Under the pieces are notes generated by a model that was not told where the DNA came from, did not search any database, and worked only from the letters and a program-made list of their open reading frames with translations. Positions 1 to 8,801 of a stretch of 64,000 nucleotides of DNA are shown here, piece after piece. The stretch's first letter is position 1. Every line of letters starts with the position of its first letter. The translations under genes were made by a program, and so were the position numbers. This DNA is from Rhodocyclaceae bacterium (GTDB taxonomy: Bacteria; Pseudomonadota; Gammaproteobacteria; Burkholderiales; Rhodocyclaceae), in assembly GCA_016718525.1 (NCBI GenBank), contig JADKDD010000002.1, positions 558,001-622,000 on the forward strand, in the 5' to 3' direction.

Positions 1-340
1 GTGCCAACATTTCCTTCCATGTGCGTGGCGCACCGTTCATGTCGGTGAAGGCTAAGCCATCGAGGTCCTTCAGCGCGTAGGGCAATTTGGTCGGGGTACC
101 GTTATCTCTGGCCACTCGCGCAGTCGGTACCAACTCGCGAATATGTGAGAACGACCATCGTGTATTCGGGAACTTCAGCGAGCTGCCATCAATAAAGCGA
201 ATAGTTTTATCGGCCGCGGGTGGAAATCCTTGCATCAATCCCAAGGTCAGTGGATCGCTGGCGGCCGCATCGGGATAACTCGGCGTTTGCGCGACAGCAA
301 TCGTGGTGACCATACTCAACAGCAATAGGTGCGATTTCAT
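1..340 (-). CDS. Serine hydrolase, beta-lactamase family (N-terminal part, runs off left edge)
   Basis: Only the first 113 codons are in the window; the gene continues past base 1. The ATG at 340 is preceded by a strong GGAGGAGG ribosome site. The start of the protein is a signal peptide (hydrophobic run LLLLSMVTTIAVA), so the product is exported. The following stretch, with MQGFPPAADKTIRF and TRWSFSHIRELVPT, is what I know from periplasmic class C beta-lactamase-like serine hydrolases of proteobacteria (6-aminohexanoate-dimer-hydrolase type). The catalytic SxxK region would lie outside the window, so activity cannot be confirmed. It is transcribed away from the CoA-transferase family gene next door and in the same direction, 34 bases downstream of its stop, so the two may be co-transcribed. 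Confidence 0.6.
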   Translation of the reverse strand, partial: MKSHLLLLSMVTTIAVAQTPSYPDAAASDPLTLGLMQGFPPAADKTIRFIDGSSLKFPNTRWSFSHIRELVPTARVARDNGTPTKLPYALKDLDGLAFTDMNGAPRTWKEMLA

Positions 341-374
341 TGTTTCCTCCTCCGGCGTAGGTGAATTATTTTGA

Positions 375-1526
375 TCAGCCGACGATGCCAGCTTTGCTTA
401 GTTCTGCGATGCGCTCATTGCTGATTCCCAGCGTGCCAAGGATACTGGCAAACGACACCGTATCACCAGCACCAACTGGCGCGCGTGATTGAGCATTGTC
501 CGTGCCGTCGCCTGAGAAGCGCGGTGCAGCAGCGGCCTGAATCTGCCGCCCATCGTTGTGATACATCCGGCGAGCGACATTGTGTGGGTGCGCGGCCGCT
601 TCTTCCAAAGTCAGCACCGGCGCGAAGCAGGCCTCGGTGCCTTCCAGCAGTTCGCACCATGCAGCGCGCGGTTTGCTTTTGAACAAGGTGGTCAAGCGTT
701 GTTTCAGTTCCGGCCAGGTGCGCGAGTCATATTGCCTGGCCAGCGCTACATCGCTGAGACCGAGTTTTTCGATCAAGACCGCGTAGAACTGCGGTTCCAG
801 CGCGCCGATCGTGATCGCTTTGCCGTCAGCACACTCATAGGCATCGTAAAAGGGTGAATCATGAAATGCGCTGGGATGTTTTCCGTTGAGCATCCCCGCT
901 GCTTTAAGCGAGAGCGCCAAAGAACCGAGTGAAGCAGCCGCATCGATCATCGCAGCGTCAATCACTGTGCCTTTGCCCGAGCTGCGTGCGCCGAGCACGC
1001 CGCTGACAATGCCAAAAGCCAGATTGAGTCCGCCGGCGGCATCGCCCAGCACCGTGGGTGGCACTTGCGGCAATTCCCCCGGTCGCGCGGCAAGGCTCAT
1101 CAAGCCGGTCAGTGCAACATAATTGATGTCGTGCCCGGCCACCTGTGACAAAGGTCCGCTTTGACCCCAACCGGTCATGCGGCCATAGACCAATTTTTGA
1201 TTTCGTTGCAGACACACATCCGGTCCAAGCCCCAATCGCTCCATCACACCGGGTCGATTGCCCTCGATCAGTGCATCGGCTTTCTCGACCAGTTTGAGTG
1301 CGAGCTCGACGCCTTCCGGCTGCTTCAAGTTAATCCGAACGAACTGCTTGCCTCGCCCCAGCGCATCGACCAAGCCGTCTCCGCGTAGCTGTTCACGTAG
1401 CGCAATCCCACCCATGCGGCCAATCACAGTGACGGTTGCCCCCAGATCGGCGAGCATCATGCCAGCCAACGGACCAGGGCCAATTCCTTCAAATTCAATA
1501 ACTTGTATTCCTTTTAGCGGCTGCAT
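375..1526 (-). CDS. Alpha-methylacyl-CoA racemase (CaiB/BaiF family)
   Basis: The 383-residue product is a class III CoA-transferase fold protein. Three residues match the catalytic set of alpha-methylacyl-CoA racemase: His132 in GHDINYVALTG, Asp162 in VLGDAAGG and Glu244 in GALEPQFY. By family knowledge such enzymes interconvert 2R- and 2S-methylacyl-CoA thioesters so that branched chains (methyl-branched fatty acids, sterol side chains) can enter beta-oxidation in the cytoplasm. This fits the divergent dehydrogenase, thiolase and bifunctional enzyme to its right. The length is normal. Near the C-terminus, where relatives have a PGEHT-type motif, this protein has APVGAGDT, which is encoded by a copy of the dispersed repeat described elsewhere. 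Likely shares the operator at 1583-1596 with the divergent operon. Confidence 0.88.
   Translation of the reverse strand: MQPLKGIQVIEFEGIGPGPLAGMMLADLGATVTVIGRMGGIALREQLRGDGLVDALGRGKQFVRINLKQPEGVELALKLVEKADALIEGNRPGVMERLGLGPDVCLQRNQKLVYGRMTGWGQSGPLSQVAGHDINYVALTGLMSLAARPGELPQVPPTVLGDAAGGLNLAFGIVSGVLGARSSGKGTVIDAAMIDAAASLGSLALSLKAAGMLNGKHPSAFHDSPFYDAYECADGKAITIGALEPQFYAVLIEKLGLSDVALARQYDSRTWPELKQRLTTLFKSKPRAAWCELLEGTEACFAPVLTLEEAAAHPHNVARRMYHNDGRQIQAAAAPRFSGDGTDNAQSRAPVGAGDTVSFASILGTLGISNERIAELSKAGIVG
456..480 (+). repeat. Dispersed short repeat, copy 1 (inside racemase gene)
   Basis: It matches 23 of 25 positions of the family's longest form (5' part CGGCGTATCA, then CCAGCACCAACTGGC). On the opposite strand it encodes PVGAGDT in the C-terminal part of the racemase. 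The other copies are at 6367, 12293, 16159, 17722, 30223, 34773 and 56234. Confidence 0.6.
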
Positions 1527-1582
1527 GGGGATTTCCTGAGTGCAAAACGATATTCTCAGTCCGGCGTTGTTGACTTGTCAAG

Positions 1583-1596
1583 CAAGCAATTGCTTG
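1583..1596. promoter_or_regulatory. Palindromic operator candidate between racemase and acyl-CoA dehydrogenase
   Basis: CAAGCAATTGCTTG is a perfect 14-base palindrome midway in the 112-base divergent intergenic region, and a -35-like TTGACT lies just to its left at 1570-1575. Its size and symmetry are typical of TetR-family operators that control acyl-CoA catabolism genes. No regulator gene is in the window, so the binding protein is unknown. Confidence 0.45.
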
Positions 1597-1638
1597 GTAA
1601 ATTATGCGCCTCTTCATTTTTGAGCCGAAAGTCATTTA

Positions 1639-2778
1639 ATGAGCTTGCCACGCACACTTTTTTCTGAAGAACATGACCAGTTCCGCGACTCTGTCCGTCG
1701 CTTTATGGCGACCGAGGTTTCACCCAACGTTGAACGCTACGAGACACAGCAATTTATCGACCGCGAGGTTTGGGTCAAGGGCGGTGAGGCCGGCTACCTC
1801 TGCCCGACGATGCCGGAAGCCTACGGCGGCGCCGGAGTCGATAAGCTTTTTTCGGTCATCCTGTTCGAGGAAGCGGCCAAGGGCAATGCGGGCGGACTGG
1901 GTTGGTCGCTGCATTCGGAGATCGTTGCACCTTACCTGCTGCACTACGGCAACGATCACATCAAATCGCACTATTTGCCGAAAATGGCGCGTGGCGAAAT
2001 GATCGGCGCCATCGCCATGACCGAACCCGCCGCCGGCTCGGACTTGCAGGGCATCAAGACCACCGCCGTGAAGCATGGTGATCACTATGTCCTCAACGGC
2101 TCGAAGACCTTCATCACCAACGGCTATATGTGCGATCTGGTGATCGTCGTCGCCAAGACGGATCCGACCAAAGGCGCCAAAGGCACCAGTCTATTGGTAG
2201 TGGATACCTCAATGCCGGGATTCACCAAGGGCAAACCGCTCAAGAAAGCGGGACAAAAATCGCAAGACACTTGCGAGTTGTTTTTCGACAATGTCAAAGT
2301 TCCGGTGACGAATCTGCTTGGTGAAGAAAACAACGGCTTCATCTATTTGATGCAGGAATTGCCGTGGGAACGTTTGCAAATTGCGATTACTGCCATAGCT
2401 GCGGCTGAAGCAGCGATCGAGCAAACGATTGCCTACACCAAAGAGCGCAAAGCCTTTGGTCAGGAGATTCTCAAGTTTCAAAACACCCGTTTCAAATTGG
2501 CTGAACTCAAGACCGAAGTGCAGATCGGGCGTGTTTTCGTCGACCGTTGTATTGAACTGATTCTCAAGGACAAGCTTGATCCCGCCACTGCCTCGATGGC
2601 GAAATACTGGTGCAGCGACCTGCAGTTCAAAGTACTCGACGAATGTGTCCAGCTACACGGCGGCTATGGCTACATGTGGGAGTACGAAATCACACGTGGT
2701 TGGGCGGATGCCCGCGTGCAACGCATCTATGGCGGCACCAATGAAATCATGAAGGAACTCATCAGCCGCACACTTTAA
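1639..2778 (+). CDS. Acyl-CoA dehydrogenase
   Basis: A 379-residue FAD-dependent acyl-CoA dehydrogenase of the usual three-domain length. It introduces the 2,3-double bond in the first step of beta-oxidation and passes electrons to ETF. Family signatures are AMTEPAAGSDLQGIKT (FAD/substrate loop, around residue 135), KERKAFGQEI and QLHGGYGYMWEYEITR, then RVQRIYGGTNEIMKELI at the end. The usual catalytic Glu of short- and medium-chain enzymes (YEGT) is Gly here (YGGT). In long-chain and isovaleryl-CoA dehydrogenases the base sits instead on an earlier helix, and PWER near residue 245 is the candidate. That points to a long or branched substrate, consistent with the racemase. First gene of a four-gene operon. 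Confidence 0.92.
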   Translation: MSLPRTLFSEEHDQFRDSVRRFMATEVSPNVERYETQQFIDREVWVKGGEAGYLCPTMPEAYGGAGVDKLFSVILFEEAAKGNAGGLGWSLHSEIVAPYLLHYGNDHIKSHYLPKMARGEMIGAIAMTEPAAGSDLQGIKTTAVKHGDHYVLNGSKTFITNGYMCDLVIVVAKTDPTKGAKGTSLLVVDTSMPGFTKGKPLKKAGQKSQDTCELFFDNVKVPVTNLLGEENNGFIYLMQELPWERLQIAITAIAAAEAAIEQTIAYTKERKAFGQEILKFQNTRFKLAELKTEVQIGRVFVDRCIELILKDKLDPATASMAKYWCSDLQFKVLDECVQLHGGYGYMWEYEITRGWADARVQRIYGGTNEIMKELISRTL

Positions 2779-2821
2779 GCAGCATCACCTCAATTCGAAA
2801 CAAAACCAGGAGCGCAAAAAA

Positions 2822-4030
2822 ATGACGGAAGCCTACATATACGACGCTGTTCGCACACCGCGTGGTCGCGGAAAGAGCAATGGCAGCCTGAATCAAACCA
2901 CACCGATTTATCTCGCCGCCCACGTGCTCAAAGCACTGCGTGATCGCAACGGGCTCGATACATCGAAGGTCGATGATGTGGTGCTTGGCTGTGTCGAACC
3001 CGTTGGTGAACAAGGGGCCGATATCGCTCGTGTCGCGGCGCTGTACGCCGACTATGCGGTGACCGCGCCGGGCGTAACCATCAACCGCTTTTGCGCTTCC
3101 GGTCTGGACGCCTGCAACCAGGCCGCTGCGCAAATCATGTCGGGGCAAGCCGACATGGTGGTTGGTGGTGGCGTCGAATCGTTGAGCCGCGTGCCGATGG
3201 GTGCCTCGGGTGGTGCCTGGCCGATTGACCCCCAGGTGGCCTCGAAAACTTTCTTCGTGCCACAGGGTATTTCGGCCGACTTGATGGCGACGAAATGGGG
3301 AATGTCACGTACCGACGTGGATACCTACGCCGTGGAATCACAGCGCCGTGCCAAACATTCGTGGGACAACGGCTACTTCGCCAAGTCTGTCGTGCCGGTG
3401 ACTGACATCAACGGCTTGGTCGTACTCGATCACGACGAGTACATGCGTCCTGACGCAACGGTTGAAGGTCTGGCAACACTCAAGCCCTCGTTCAAGGAAC
3501 AAGGCGAGACCTACGGCTTCGACAGCGTGATTTTGCAGCGTTATCCCGAAGTTGAAAAAGTGAATCACGTACATCACGCCGGCAACAGCTCAGGCATTGT
3601 TGACGGTGCGGCTGCCGTATTGTTCGCCAGCAAAGAAGCGGGCGCGGCGCAAGGCATGAAGCCTCGCGCACGGATTCGTTCCTTCGCCTCGATTGGCTCC
3701 GAGCCATCGATCATGCTCACCGGCCCCTCCTACGCCGCAGAAAAAGCGCTCAAGCGCGCCGGAATGAAATCCACCGACATCGACCTGTACGAACTGAATG
3801 AAGCCTTTGCCGCGGTGGTCTTGCGCTTTATGCAAGCGATGAATGTGTCGCATGACAAGATCAACGTCAACGGTGGTGCCATTGCCATGGGTCATCCGCT
3901 TGGTGCTACCGGCGCAATGATTCTGGGCACCGTATTGGATGAACTGGAGCGGCGCAATTTATCAACCGCGCTGATTACTTTGTGCGTCGGCGCAGGCATG
4001 GGCACAGCTACGATTATTGAGCGCGTGTAA
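2822..4030 (+). CDS. Acetyl-CoA acyltransferase (thiolase, FadA/FadI type)
   Basis: A 402-residue thiolase that performs the last beta-oxidation step, cleaving 3-ketoacyl-CoA with CoA. The nucleophilic Cys91 is in NRFCASGLDACNQ, His358 is in AMGHPLGATGA and the second Cys388 is in TLCVGAGMGTATI, so the catalytic triad is complete. An AGGAG ribosome site precedes the ATG, 43 bases after the dehydrogenase stop. It probably acts with the adjacent bifunctional hydratase/dehydrogenase as a functional trifunctional set, although fusion partners or a physical complex cannot be seen from the sequence. Confidence 0.92.
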   Translation: MTEAYIYDAVRTPRGRGKSNGSLNQTTPIYLAAHVLKALRDRNGLDTSKVDDVVLGCVEPVGEQGADIARVAALYADYAVTAPGVTINRFCASGLDACNQAAAQIMSGQADMVVGGGVESLSRVPMGASGGAWPIDPQVASKTFFVPQGISADLMATKWGMSRTDVDTYAVESQRRAKHSWDNGYFAKSVVPVTDINGLVVLDHDEYMRPDATVEGLATLKPSFKEQGETYGFDSVILQRYPEVEKVNHVHHAGNSSGIVDGAAAVLFASKEAGAAQGMKPRARIRSFASIGSEPSIMLTGPSYAAEKALKRAGMKSTDIDLYELNEAFAAVVLRFMQAMNVSHDKINVNGGAIAMGHPLGATGAMILGTVLDELERRNLSTALITLCVGAGMGTATIIERV

Positions 4031-4070
4031 CGCGCCCAATAATCGCCAATAACAATCACCTTCCCCCCGC

Positions 4071-4152
4071 CCCCTTCCCAAGGAAGGGGAGAGCAAGCGC
4101 TCCCGCCGGGAAAACCAAAACCATCCCCCATCCCCCTTCCCGGGGAAGGGGG
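4071..4152. repeat. Pair of G/C-run hairpins between thiolase and fadJ-like gene
   Basis: Two related inverted repeats lie in the 155-base gap. The left one (about 4071-4089) pairs CCCCTTCC with GGAAGGGG. The right one (4132-4152) pairs CCCCCTTCCC with GGGAAGGGGG around a single G. They resemble the extragenic palindromes often found between genes of one operon, where they may stabilise or attenuate mRNA. Neither is followed by a T-run, so they are not simple rho-independent terminators. Confidence 0.55.
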
Positions 4153-4185
4153 TACTAAGTAGATAGAGAACAAAGGAGAATAGGT

Positions 4186-6321
4186 ATGCTGAATTACTCT
4201 GTTGATGCCGATGGCATCGCCACGCTGGAATGGGATTACCCGGGCAAGTCGCAAAACATTCTTAACACCGCTTCGCTGGATGCCTACTTCACCGCGTGCG
4301 CCAAAGCGGTCGCTGACCCTGCCGTCAAAGGCATCCTGGTCTGCTCGGCGAAAAAGGATTTCATCGCCGGCGGCGATCTGGAAATGCTGCTCAAGGCTGA
4401 CAACGCCAAAGAGTTTCATGCCGGCATCGTCAAATCACATCACGCGATGCGCGCACTGGAAAAATGTGGCAAGCCGGTGGCGGTCGCTCTCGGTGGTAGC
4501 GCTTTAGGTGGCGGATTGGAAGTCGCGCTGGGTTGTCATTACCGCGTTGCTGCCGACAACTCGAAAGCACGCTATGGCTTCCCCGAAGTCACGCTCGGCT
4601 TGCTCCCCGGCGCCGGTGGTACACAGCGGACACCGCGCCTGGTTGGAGTGATGGCTTGCGCGCAAATGCTGACCGAAGGCAAACGCTTGAAAGTCTCCGA
4701 GGCTGCCAAGATGGGATTGATCAACGCCGTGGTGCCTGCAGGTGAAGAGCGCGCGGCGGCAAAAAAATGGCTGCTTGAACAAATTGCCGCCGGCCAACCG
4801 GTACTGCAACCGTGGGACAAAAAGGGCTACAAAATTCCCGGCGGCGGACCAAGCAATCCGGGAATCGCGCAGATGATGATGGCAGGCAACGCCATGTTGC
4901 GCGAGAAGACCTACAACAACTACCCGGCACCAAAGCACATTTTCTCGTGTTTGTATGAGGGTCTGGCGACCGACATCGATTCCGGTCTGGCAATCGAAGC
5001 GCGCTACTTCACCAATCTGGCGCTCTCGAAAGTTGCCAAGAGCATGATTCGTTCGCTGTTCTTTGGCATGCAGGACGCCAACAAACTCAGCAGTCGTCCG
5101 GCCGGTGTGCCGGAGCAGAAATTCACCAAAATCGGCATGCTCGGCGCCGGGATGATGGGCGCGGGTATTGCAATGAGCACGTCGACGGCCGGCATCGAGG
5201 TGGTCTTGCTCGACACAACGCAGGAAGCCGCCGAGAAGGGCAAAGCCTATGCAGTGGCGCAATGGGCCAAGATGGTCAGCAAAGGCCGCATGACTGCTGA
5301 TGCCGCGGCAGCGCTCGCTGCACGTATCCACCCGACCGCCGACTACGCAAAGCTCGACGGTTGCGAATTGGTGATTGAAGCGGTGTTTGAAAAGCGCGAA
5401 ATCAAAGCCGACGTGACCAAGAAGACCGAAGCGGTGATTGCCGCCAATGCGATCTTCGCTTCCAACACCTCGACCTTGCCGATCACCGGTCTGGCCGAAG
5501 CCAGCGTTCGCCCGGCGAACTTCATCGGTCTGCATTTCTTCTCGCCCGCCGAGAAAATGCCGCTGGTCGAAATCATCATGGGCAAAGCCACTTCCGACGA
5601 AACCCTGGCGCGCTCGATGGACTACGTCAAAGCCATCGGCAAAACACCGATTGTGGTCAATGACTCGCGCGGTTTCTACACCAGCCGCGTGTTCGGCACT
5701 TACGTTTCTGAAGGCATGGCGCTGCTGCAGGAAGGTGTTGCGCCGGCGTTGATTGACAAGGCCGGTTTGATGTCCGGCATGCCGGTCGGCCCCCTGTCCT
5801 TGGCGGATGAAGTGGCGATTGACCTGATCTACAAGGTTGCCGCGCAAACCAAAATTGATCTGGGCAGCGCTTATGTACCGCGCGCCTCGGATGCCGTCGC
5901 CAGCCTGATGGTCGAAAAGCTCAAACGCCTCGGACGCAAGTCCAGCGCCGGTTTCTACGACTACCCAACCGATGGTCCCAAGCATTTGTGGCCGGGTCTG
6001 GCGGAGCACTTCCCCGTCAAGGCCGAGCAACCCAGTGTCGAATCCATCATCGAGCGCTTGATCATGGTGCAGTCGGTTGAGACCGTGCGCTGCCTGGAAG
6101 AAAACGTCCTGCGCGCACCAATCGATGCCGACATTGGCGCGATTCTCGGTTGGGGCTATCCGCCGTTTCGCGGCGGGCCGCTCGGTACCTTGCACAGCCT
6201 TGGCATCAAGCAGGCGGTGGCTGATTGCGACCGCCTGGCAGCGACCAACGGCCCGCGCTTTGCAACGCCGAAACGACTGCGCGAGATGGCGGAAAAGGGT
6301 GAAAAATTTTTCCCGGTTTAA
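4186..6321 (+). CDS. Bifunctional enoyl-CoA hydratase / 3-hydroxyacyl-CoA dehydrogenase (FadJ/FadB type)
   Basis: A 711-residue two-domain enzyme for the middle two steps of beta-oxidation. Residues 1 to about 190 are a crotonase domain, with both glutamates of the hydratase site apparent in GGGLEVALGCHY and GFPEVTLGLLPGAGG. From about residue 310 an NAD-binding Rossmann fold starts (KIGMLGAGMMGAGIA). It is followed by the 3-hydroxyacyl-CoA dehydrogenase motifs SNTSTLPITGLAE and GLHFFSPAEKMPLVE and a C-terminal domain ending GWGYPPFRGGPLG. The ribosome site AAAGGAG is good. It lies between the thiolase and a stand-alone crotonase on the same strand. Length matches FadJ-like proteins. Confidence 0.93.
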   Translation: MLNYSVDADGIATLEWDYPGKSQNILNTASLDAYFTACAKAVADPAVKGILVCSAKKDFIAGGDLEMLLKADNAKEFHAGIVKSHHAMRALEKCGKPVAVALGGSALGGGLEVALGCHYRVAADNSKARYGFPEVTLGLLPGAGGTQRTPRLVGVMACAQMLTEGKRLKVSEAAKMGLINAVVPAGEERAAAKKWLLEQIAAGQPVLQPWDKKGYKIPGGGPSNPGIAQMMMAGNAMLREKTYNNYPAPKHIFSCLYEGLATDIDSGLAIEARYFTNLALSKVAKSMIRSLFFGMQDANKLSSRPAGVPEQKFTKIGMLGAGMMGAGIAMSTSTAGIEVVLLDTTQEAAEKGKAYAVAQWAKMVSKGRMTADAAAALAARIHPTADYAKLDGCELVIEAVFEKREIKADVTKKTEAVIAANAIFASNTSTLPITGLAEASVRPANFIGLHFFSPAEKMPLVEIIMGKATSDETLARSMDYVKAIGKTPIVVNDSRGFYTSRVFGTYVSEGMALLQEGVAPALIDKAGLMSGMPVGPLSLADEVAIDLIYKVAAQTKIDLGSAYVPRASDAVASLMVEKLKRLGRKSSAGFYDYPTDGPKHLWPGLAEHFPVKAEQPSVESIIERLIMVQSVETVRCLEENVLRAPIDADIGAILGWGYPPFRGGPLGTLHSLGIKQAVADCDRLAATNGPRFATPKRLREMAEKGEKFFPV

Positions 6322-6366
6322 CACCGTTGGCGCTCCGCGAAGCGGACATCCCGCCATGCAGCGCAC

Positions 6367-6382
6367 GTCAGCACCAACTGGC
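6367..6382 (+). repeat. Dispersed short repeat, copy 2 (intergenic)
   Basis: This is the core GTCAGCACCAACTGGC, 45 bases after the fadJ-like stop and just before the next gene's ribosome site. The core is identical at all 16 positions to the copy inside the fmdB-type gene (34773-34788, opposite strand). Confidence 0.6.
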
Positions 6383-6404
6383 AAATTGAAACGATAGGAG
6401 CAAC

Positions 6405-7118
6405 ATGAGCACAGCACTGAACTACGACCTCAGCGACAACATCGCCACACTCGCCATGGACGACGGCAAGGCCAACGCCTTGAATGTCACCATGCTGCAA
6501 GCCATCAACGATGGTCTTGATCGCGCGCTGGCCGATAAAGCCGCCGTGGTCGTTATTCAGGGCAGAGAAAAAATGTTCTCAGGTGGCTTCGATCTTTCAG
6601 CCTTCAAACGCGAACCGGCCGAGATTGTTGCCATGCTAACCGCAGGTGCCAAACTCTCCGAGCGCCTGCTGGCCTTTCCCGTGCCGGTGGTCGCCGCCTG
6701 CACCGGGCATGCCGTCGCCATGGGTTCGTTCCTGTTGCTGAGCTGCGATGTGCGCATCGGCCCTGACAACGATGCGCGCTTCCATATCAATGAAGTCTTG
6801 ATCGGCATGATCCTGCCGCATTTCGCGATTGAAGTCAGTCGCCAGCGTCTGACGCCGGCAGCCTTCACTCAAGCAGTGAATATGGCAACGCCGCACTCGG
6901 GACAAAGGGCTGTCGCCGCAGGATTCCTTGACGAAATCGTCGCGCCGGAAAGCGTAGCCGAGGCGGCGAGGAGCCGTGCGGTGATGCTCAAATCGTTGAA
7001 CGCTGGCGCATACCTGGCGACCAAGTTGCGATCGCGCAAACCTGTCCTCGATGCAATGAAAAAAGCCATCGAGCAAGACTGCACCGACTGGGCAGAGGCG
7101 TTTAAGACGCGGGGGTAA
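6405..7118 (+). CDS. Enoyl-CoA hydratase/isomerase family protein (crotonase fold)
   Basis: A 237-residue crotonase-superfamily protein, last gene of the acyl-CoA operon, with ribosome site TAGGAG. The oxyanion-hole region (GREKMFSGGFDLSAF and ACTGHAVAMGSFLLLSCDVRI) is recognisable. At the position where hydratases carry the first catalytic Glu, this protein has Ser/Phe (AMGSFLLL), while a Glu is kept in INEVLIGM. That pattern suggests an isomerase, hydrolase or other crotonase chemistry rather than classical hydration; the exact reaction cannot be told. It may handle intermediates that the FadJ-like enzyme does not. Confidence 0.85.
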   Translation: MSTALNYDLSDNIATLAMDDGKANALNVTMLQAINDGLDRALADKAAVVVIQGREKMFSGGFDLSAFKREPAEIVAMLTAGAKLSERLLAFPVPVVAACTGHAVAMGSFLLLSCDVRIGPDNDARFHINEVLIGMILPHFAIEVSRQRLTPAAFTQAVNMATPHSGQRAVAAGFLDEIVAPESVAEAARSRAVMLKSLNAGAYLATKLRSRKPVLDAMKKAIEQDCTDWAEAFKTRG

Positions 7119-7181
7119 GACGCTGTTTGGGCTTTGCGAAGCCAGCATGCACCTCAGGCCGCCAACAACTGCCTCTTTTGA

Positions 7182-8678
7182 CTAGCCTTTCTTGCGCGGC
7201 GCCCGGGTCTTTTTCGGCGTGACCTGCTTAGCTTCAATCCGTCGTGTCAGAATTCCGATATAGGTGCCAAACAAGCGACTAAGCCGGGTCCGGTCGCGGA
7301 TCATTTCGATTTGTGGCCAGGTCGCTTGCTGGCCGAGCCGGATGTATTCCTGCAATTCCTGATAAGTCGGATTGGTCAACACCTTGGCATACAGTGCAGG
7401 CTTGAACGGCAGCTGAATATGCATGTCACTGCCGGCATACACCTGATTGGTCACTGCGTGCGCTGTGGCAAGGGTATCGCGGACCCGTTGATACGGTGCA
7501 TGGCGGCGGGCCATGTCGAGCACTTGCGATGACCCTTGCAGGGTGATGTTGCTTCCCATTCGGGCGAGCGAAGCCAGCACACCTTTTTTTCCACCGTACA
7601 GTGATAGAAACGGAATCACATGCGGATTGGCTTGAGAGGTGATGTAGTGATTGATATTCAGCATCTGAGTCAATTGGGTAAATGGCAGATCACCATTCAC
7701 CGATCCATCCACCCATAACTCATGCTCCATCCACGGCTTGACCACACCGCGCTGACGCGCCATCAACTGTACCGGCTTGAACACCAGCGGTACGGCGGAC
7801 GATGCCAGCACCGCATGGTGCACCAGCGCCTCGGGCGACGACAAATAGTTCAACAGTCGCGGAGTTTGGAGTTTGTTGAGTGGTGATACGGTGATGTTCA
7901 AAATACGTCGCGAATGCTTTACTGACTCGGCAAACGTCATATCGCCCATGATCGTGCCGAGAAACTTCAACAATTTTGGCTGATTCATGACCGTGCGTTG
8001 TTTGAGCATTTCGCGAAACGGCAAACGCGTCAAGGCCTCCCGATTGATCTGACTGACATCATTGAACAAAGTCCGCAATTCGTTATCGGTATGCGAGCAA
8101 GCCCAGGCAGCCATGATCGAGCCCATGCTCGAACCGGATATGGTGCGCGGTAGCAGATCTTCTTCAAACAAGGCCTTGATCACTCCGAAGTGATACAAGC
8201 CCAACAGCGCGCCGCCGGAGAGTAGTAGTGCCGGGCGTCCATAAACCCGCCCCACACGTTTGACTTGTTCAAGGCGATAGTCATCGGTCACCCCCTCAAC
8301 TTCCAAACTCACCAGATAATGCAGGCAAGTCTCGATTTCATCGAGAAACTCTTTCACCACTGCCTTGGTGCCGGTCTTGGCGACATGATATAGCTCAGGG
8401 TGAGTGAATTCACCCTGATGCCGAAACAGGACCTCTTGAAATTTCTTGGTCAGTTCCCACGTCGCGCCCTCCTCGCGCATCACGCGCAAAGTCTCGATGC
8501 TGTGGCGAATCTCGGAGACGTGCAACAAATCAGTGCAGTCATTCTGCTGCCAGTCGCCGGCGCCCGACAGGCGGTCATGTTCACCGGCAATCGCGAACCA
8601 CTCCGCATAAGTCGCGGCGTGACTCAGGTCGCGATCGAGTTTACGCAGGCGCAGTGTCGTGCCAAGATTGAGCGTCAT
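7182..8678 (-). CDS. Patatin-like phospholipase, DUF3336 family
   Basis: A 498-residue protein with an N-terminal DUF3336-like helical region (about 1-160) and a patatin domain. The oxyanion loop is GGALLGLYHFG (about 175-185), the nucleophile elbow is GSSMGS (Ser within GxSxG) and the partner Asp is in DGSVNGDLP. By family knowledge these are Ser/Asp dyad lipid acyl hydrolases, related to bacterial and yeast triacylglycerol or phospholipid lipases. No signal peptide is apparent, so a cytoplasmic or membrane-peripheral location is likely. The C-terminus is basic (KKTRAPRKKG). It is convergent with the acyl-CoA operon, so fatty acid release feeding beta-oxidation is a reasonable inference only. 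Confidence 0.9.
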   Translation of the reverse strand: MTLNLGTTLRLRKLDRDLSHAATYAEWFAIAGEHDRLSGAGDWQQNDCTDLLHVSEIRHSIETLRVMREEGATWELTKKFQEVLFRHQGEFTHPELYHVAKTGTKAVVKEFLDEIETCLHYLVSLEVEGVTDDYRLEQVKRVGRVYGRPALLLSGGALLGLYHFGVIKALFEEDLLPRTISGSSMGSIMAAWACSHTDNELRTLFNDVSQINREALTRLPFREMLKQRTVMNQPKLLKFLGTIMGDMTFAESVKHSRRILNITVSPLNKLQTPRLLNYLSSPEALVHHAVLASSAVPLVFKPVQLMARQRGVVKPWMEHELWVDGSVNGDLPFTQLTQMLNINHYITSQANPHVIPFLSLYGGKKGVLASLARMGSNITLQGSSQVLDMARRHAPYQRVRDTLATAHAVTNQVYAGSDMHIQLPFKPALYAKVLTNPTYQELQEYIRLGQQATWPQIEMIRDRTRLSRLFGTYIGILTRRIEAKQVTPKKTRAPRKKG

Positions 8679-8801
8679 GATTCCGGTTTAATCCAGTCAG
8701 TGACAAAGATGCAACAAGTCTAGCTGAATCGATTAAGTGCGCGAAATTTGCAGGCTCCGCTTCCAACCTGCGCTTTGCCGACTTTGTTTTGGCAGTCAGC
8801 T

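Noticed and set aside
4504..6417. 637-codon open frame antisense to the fadJ-like gene
   Set aside because: It is the mirror of a strongly conserved enzyme, is His/Gln/Arg-rich with no domain, and has no ribosome site. Long antisense frames are common in high-G+C genes.
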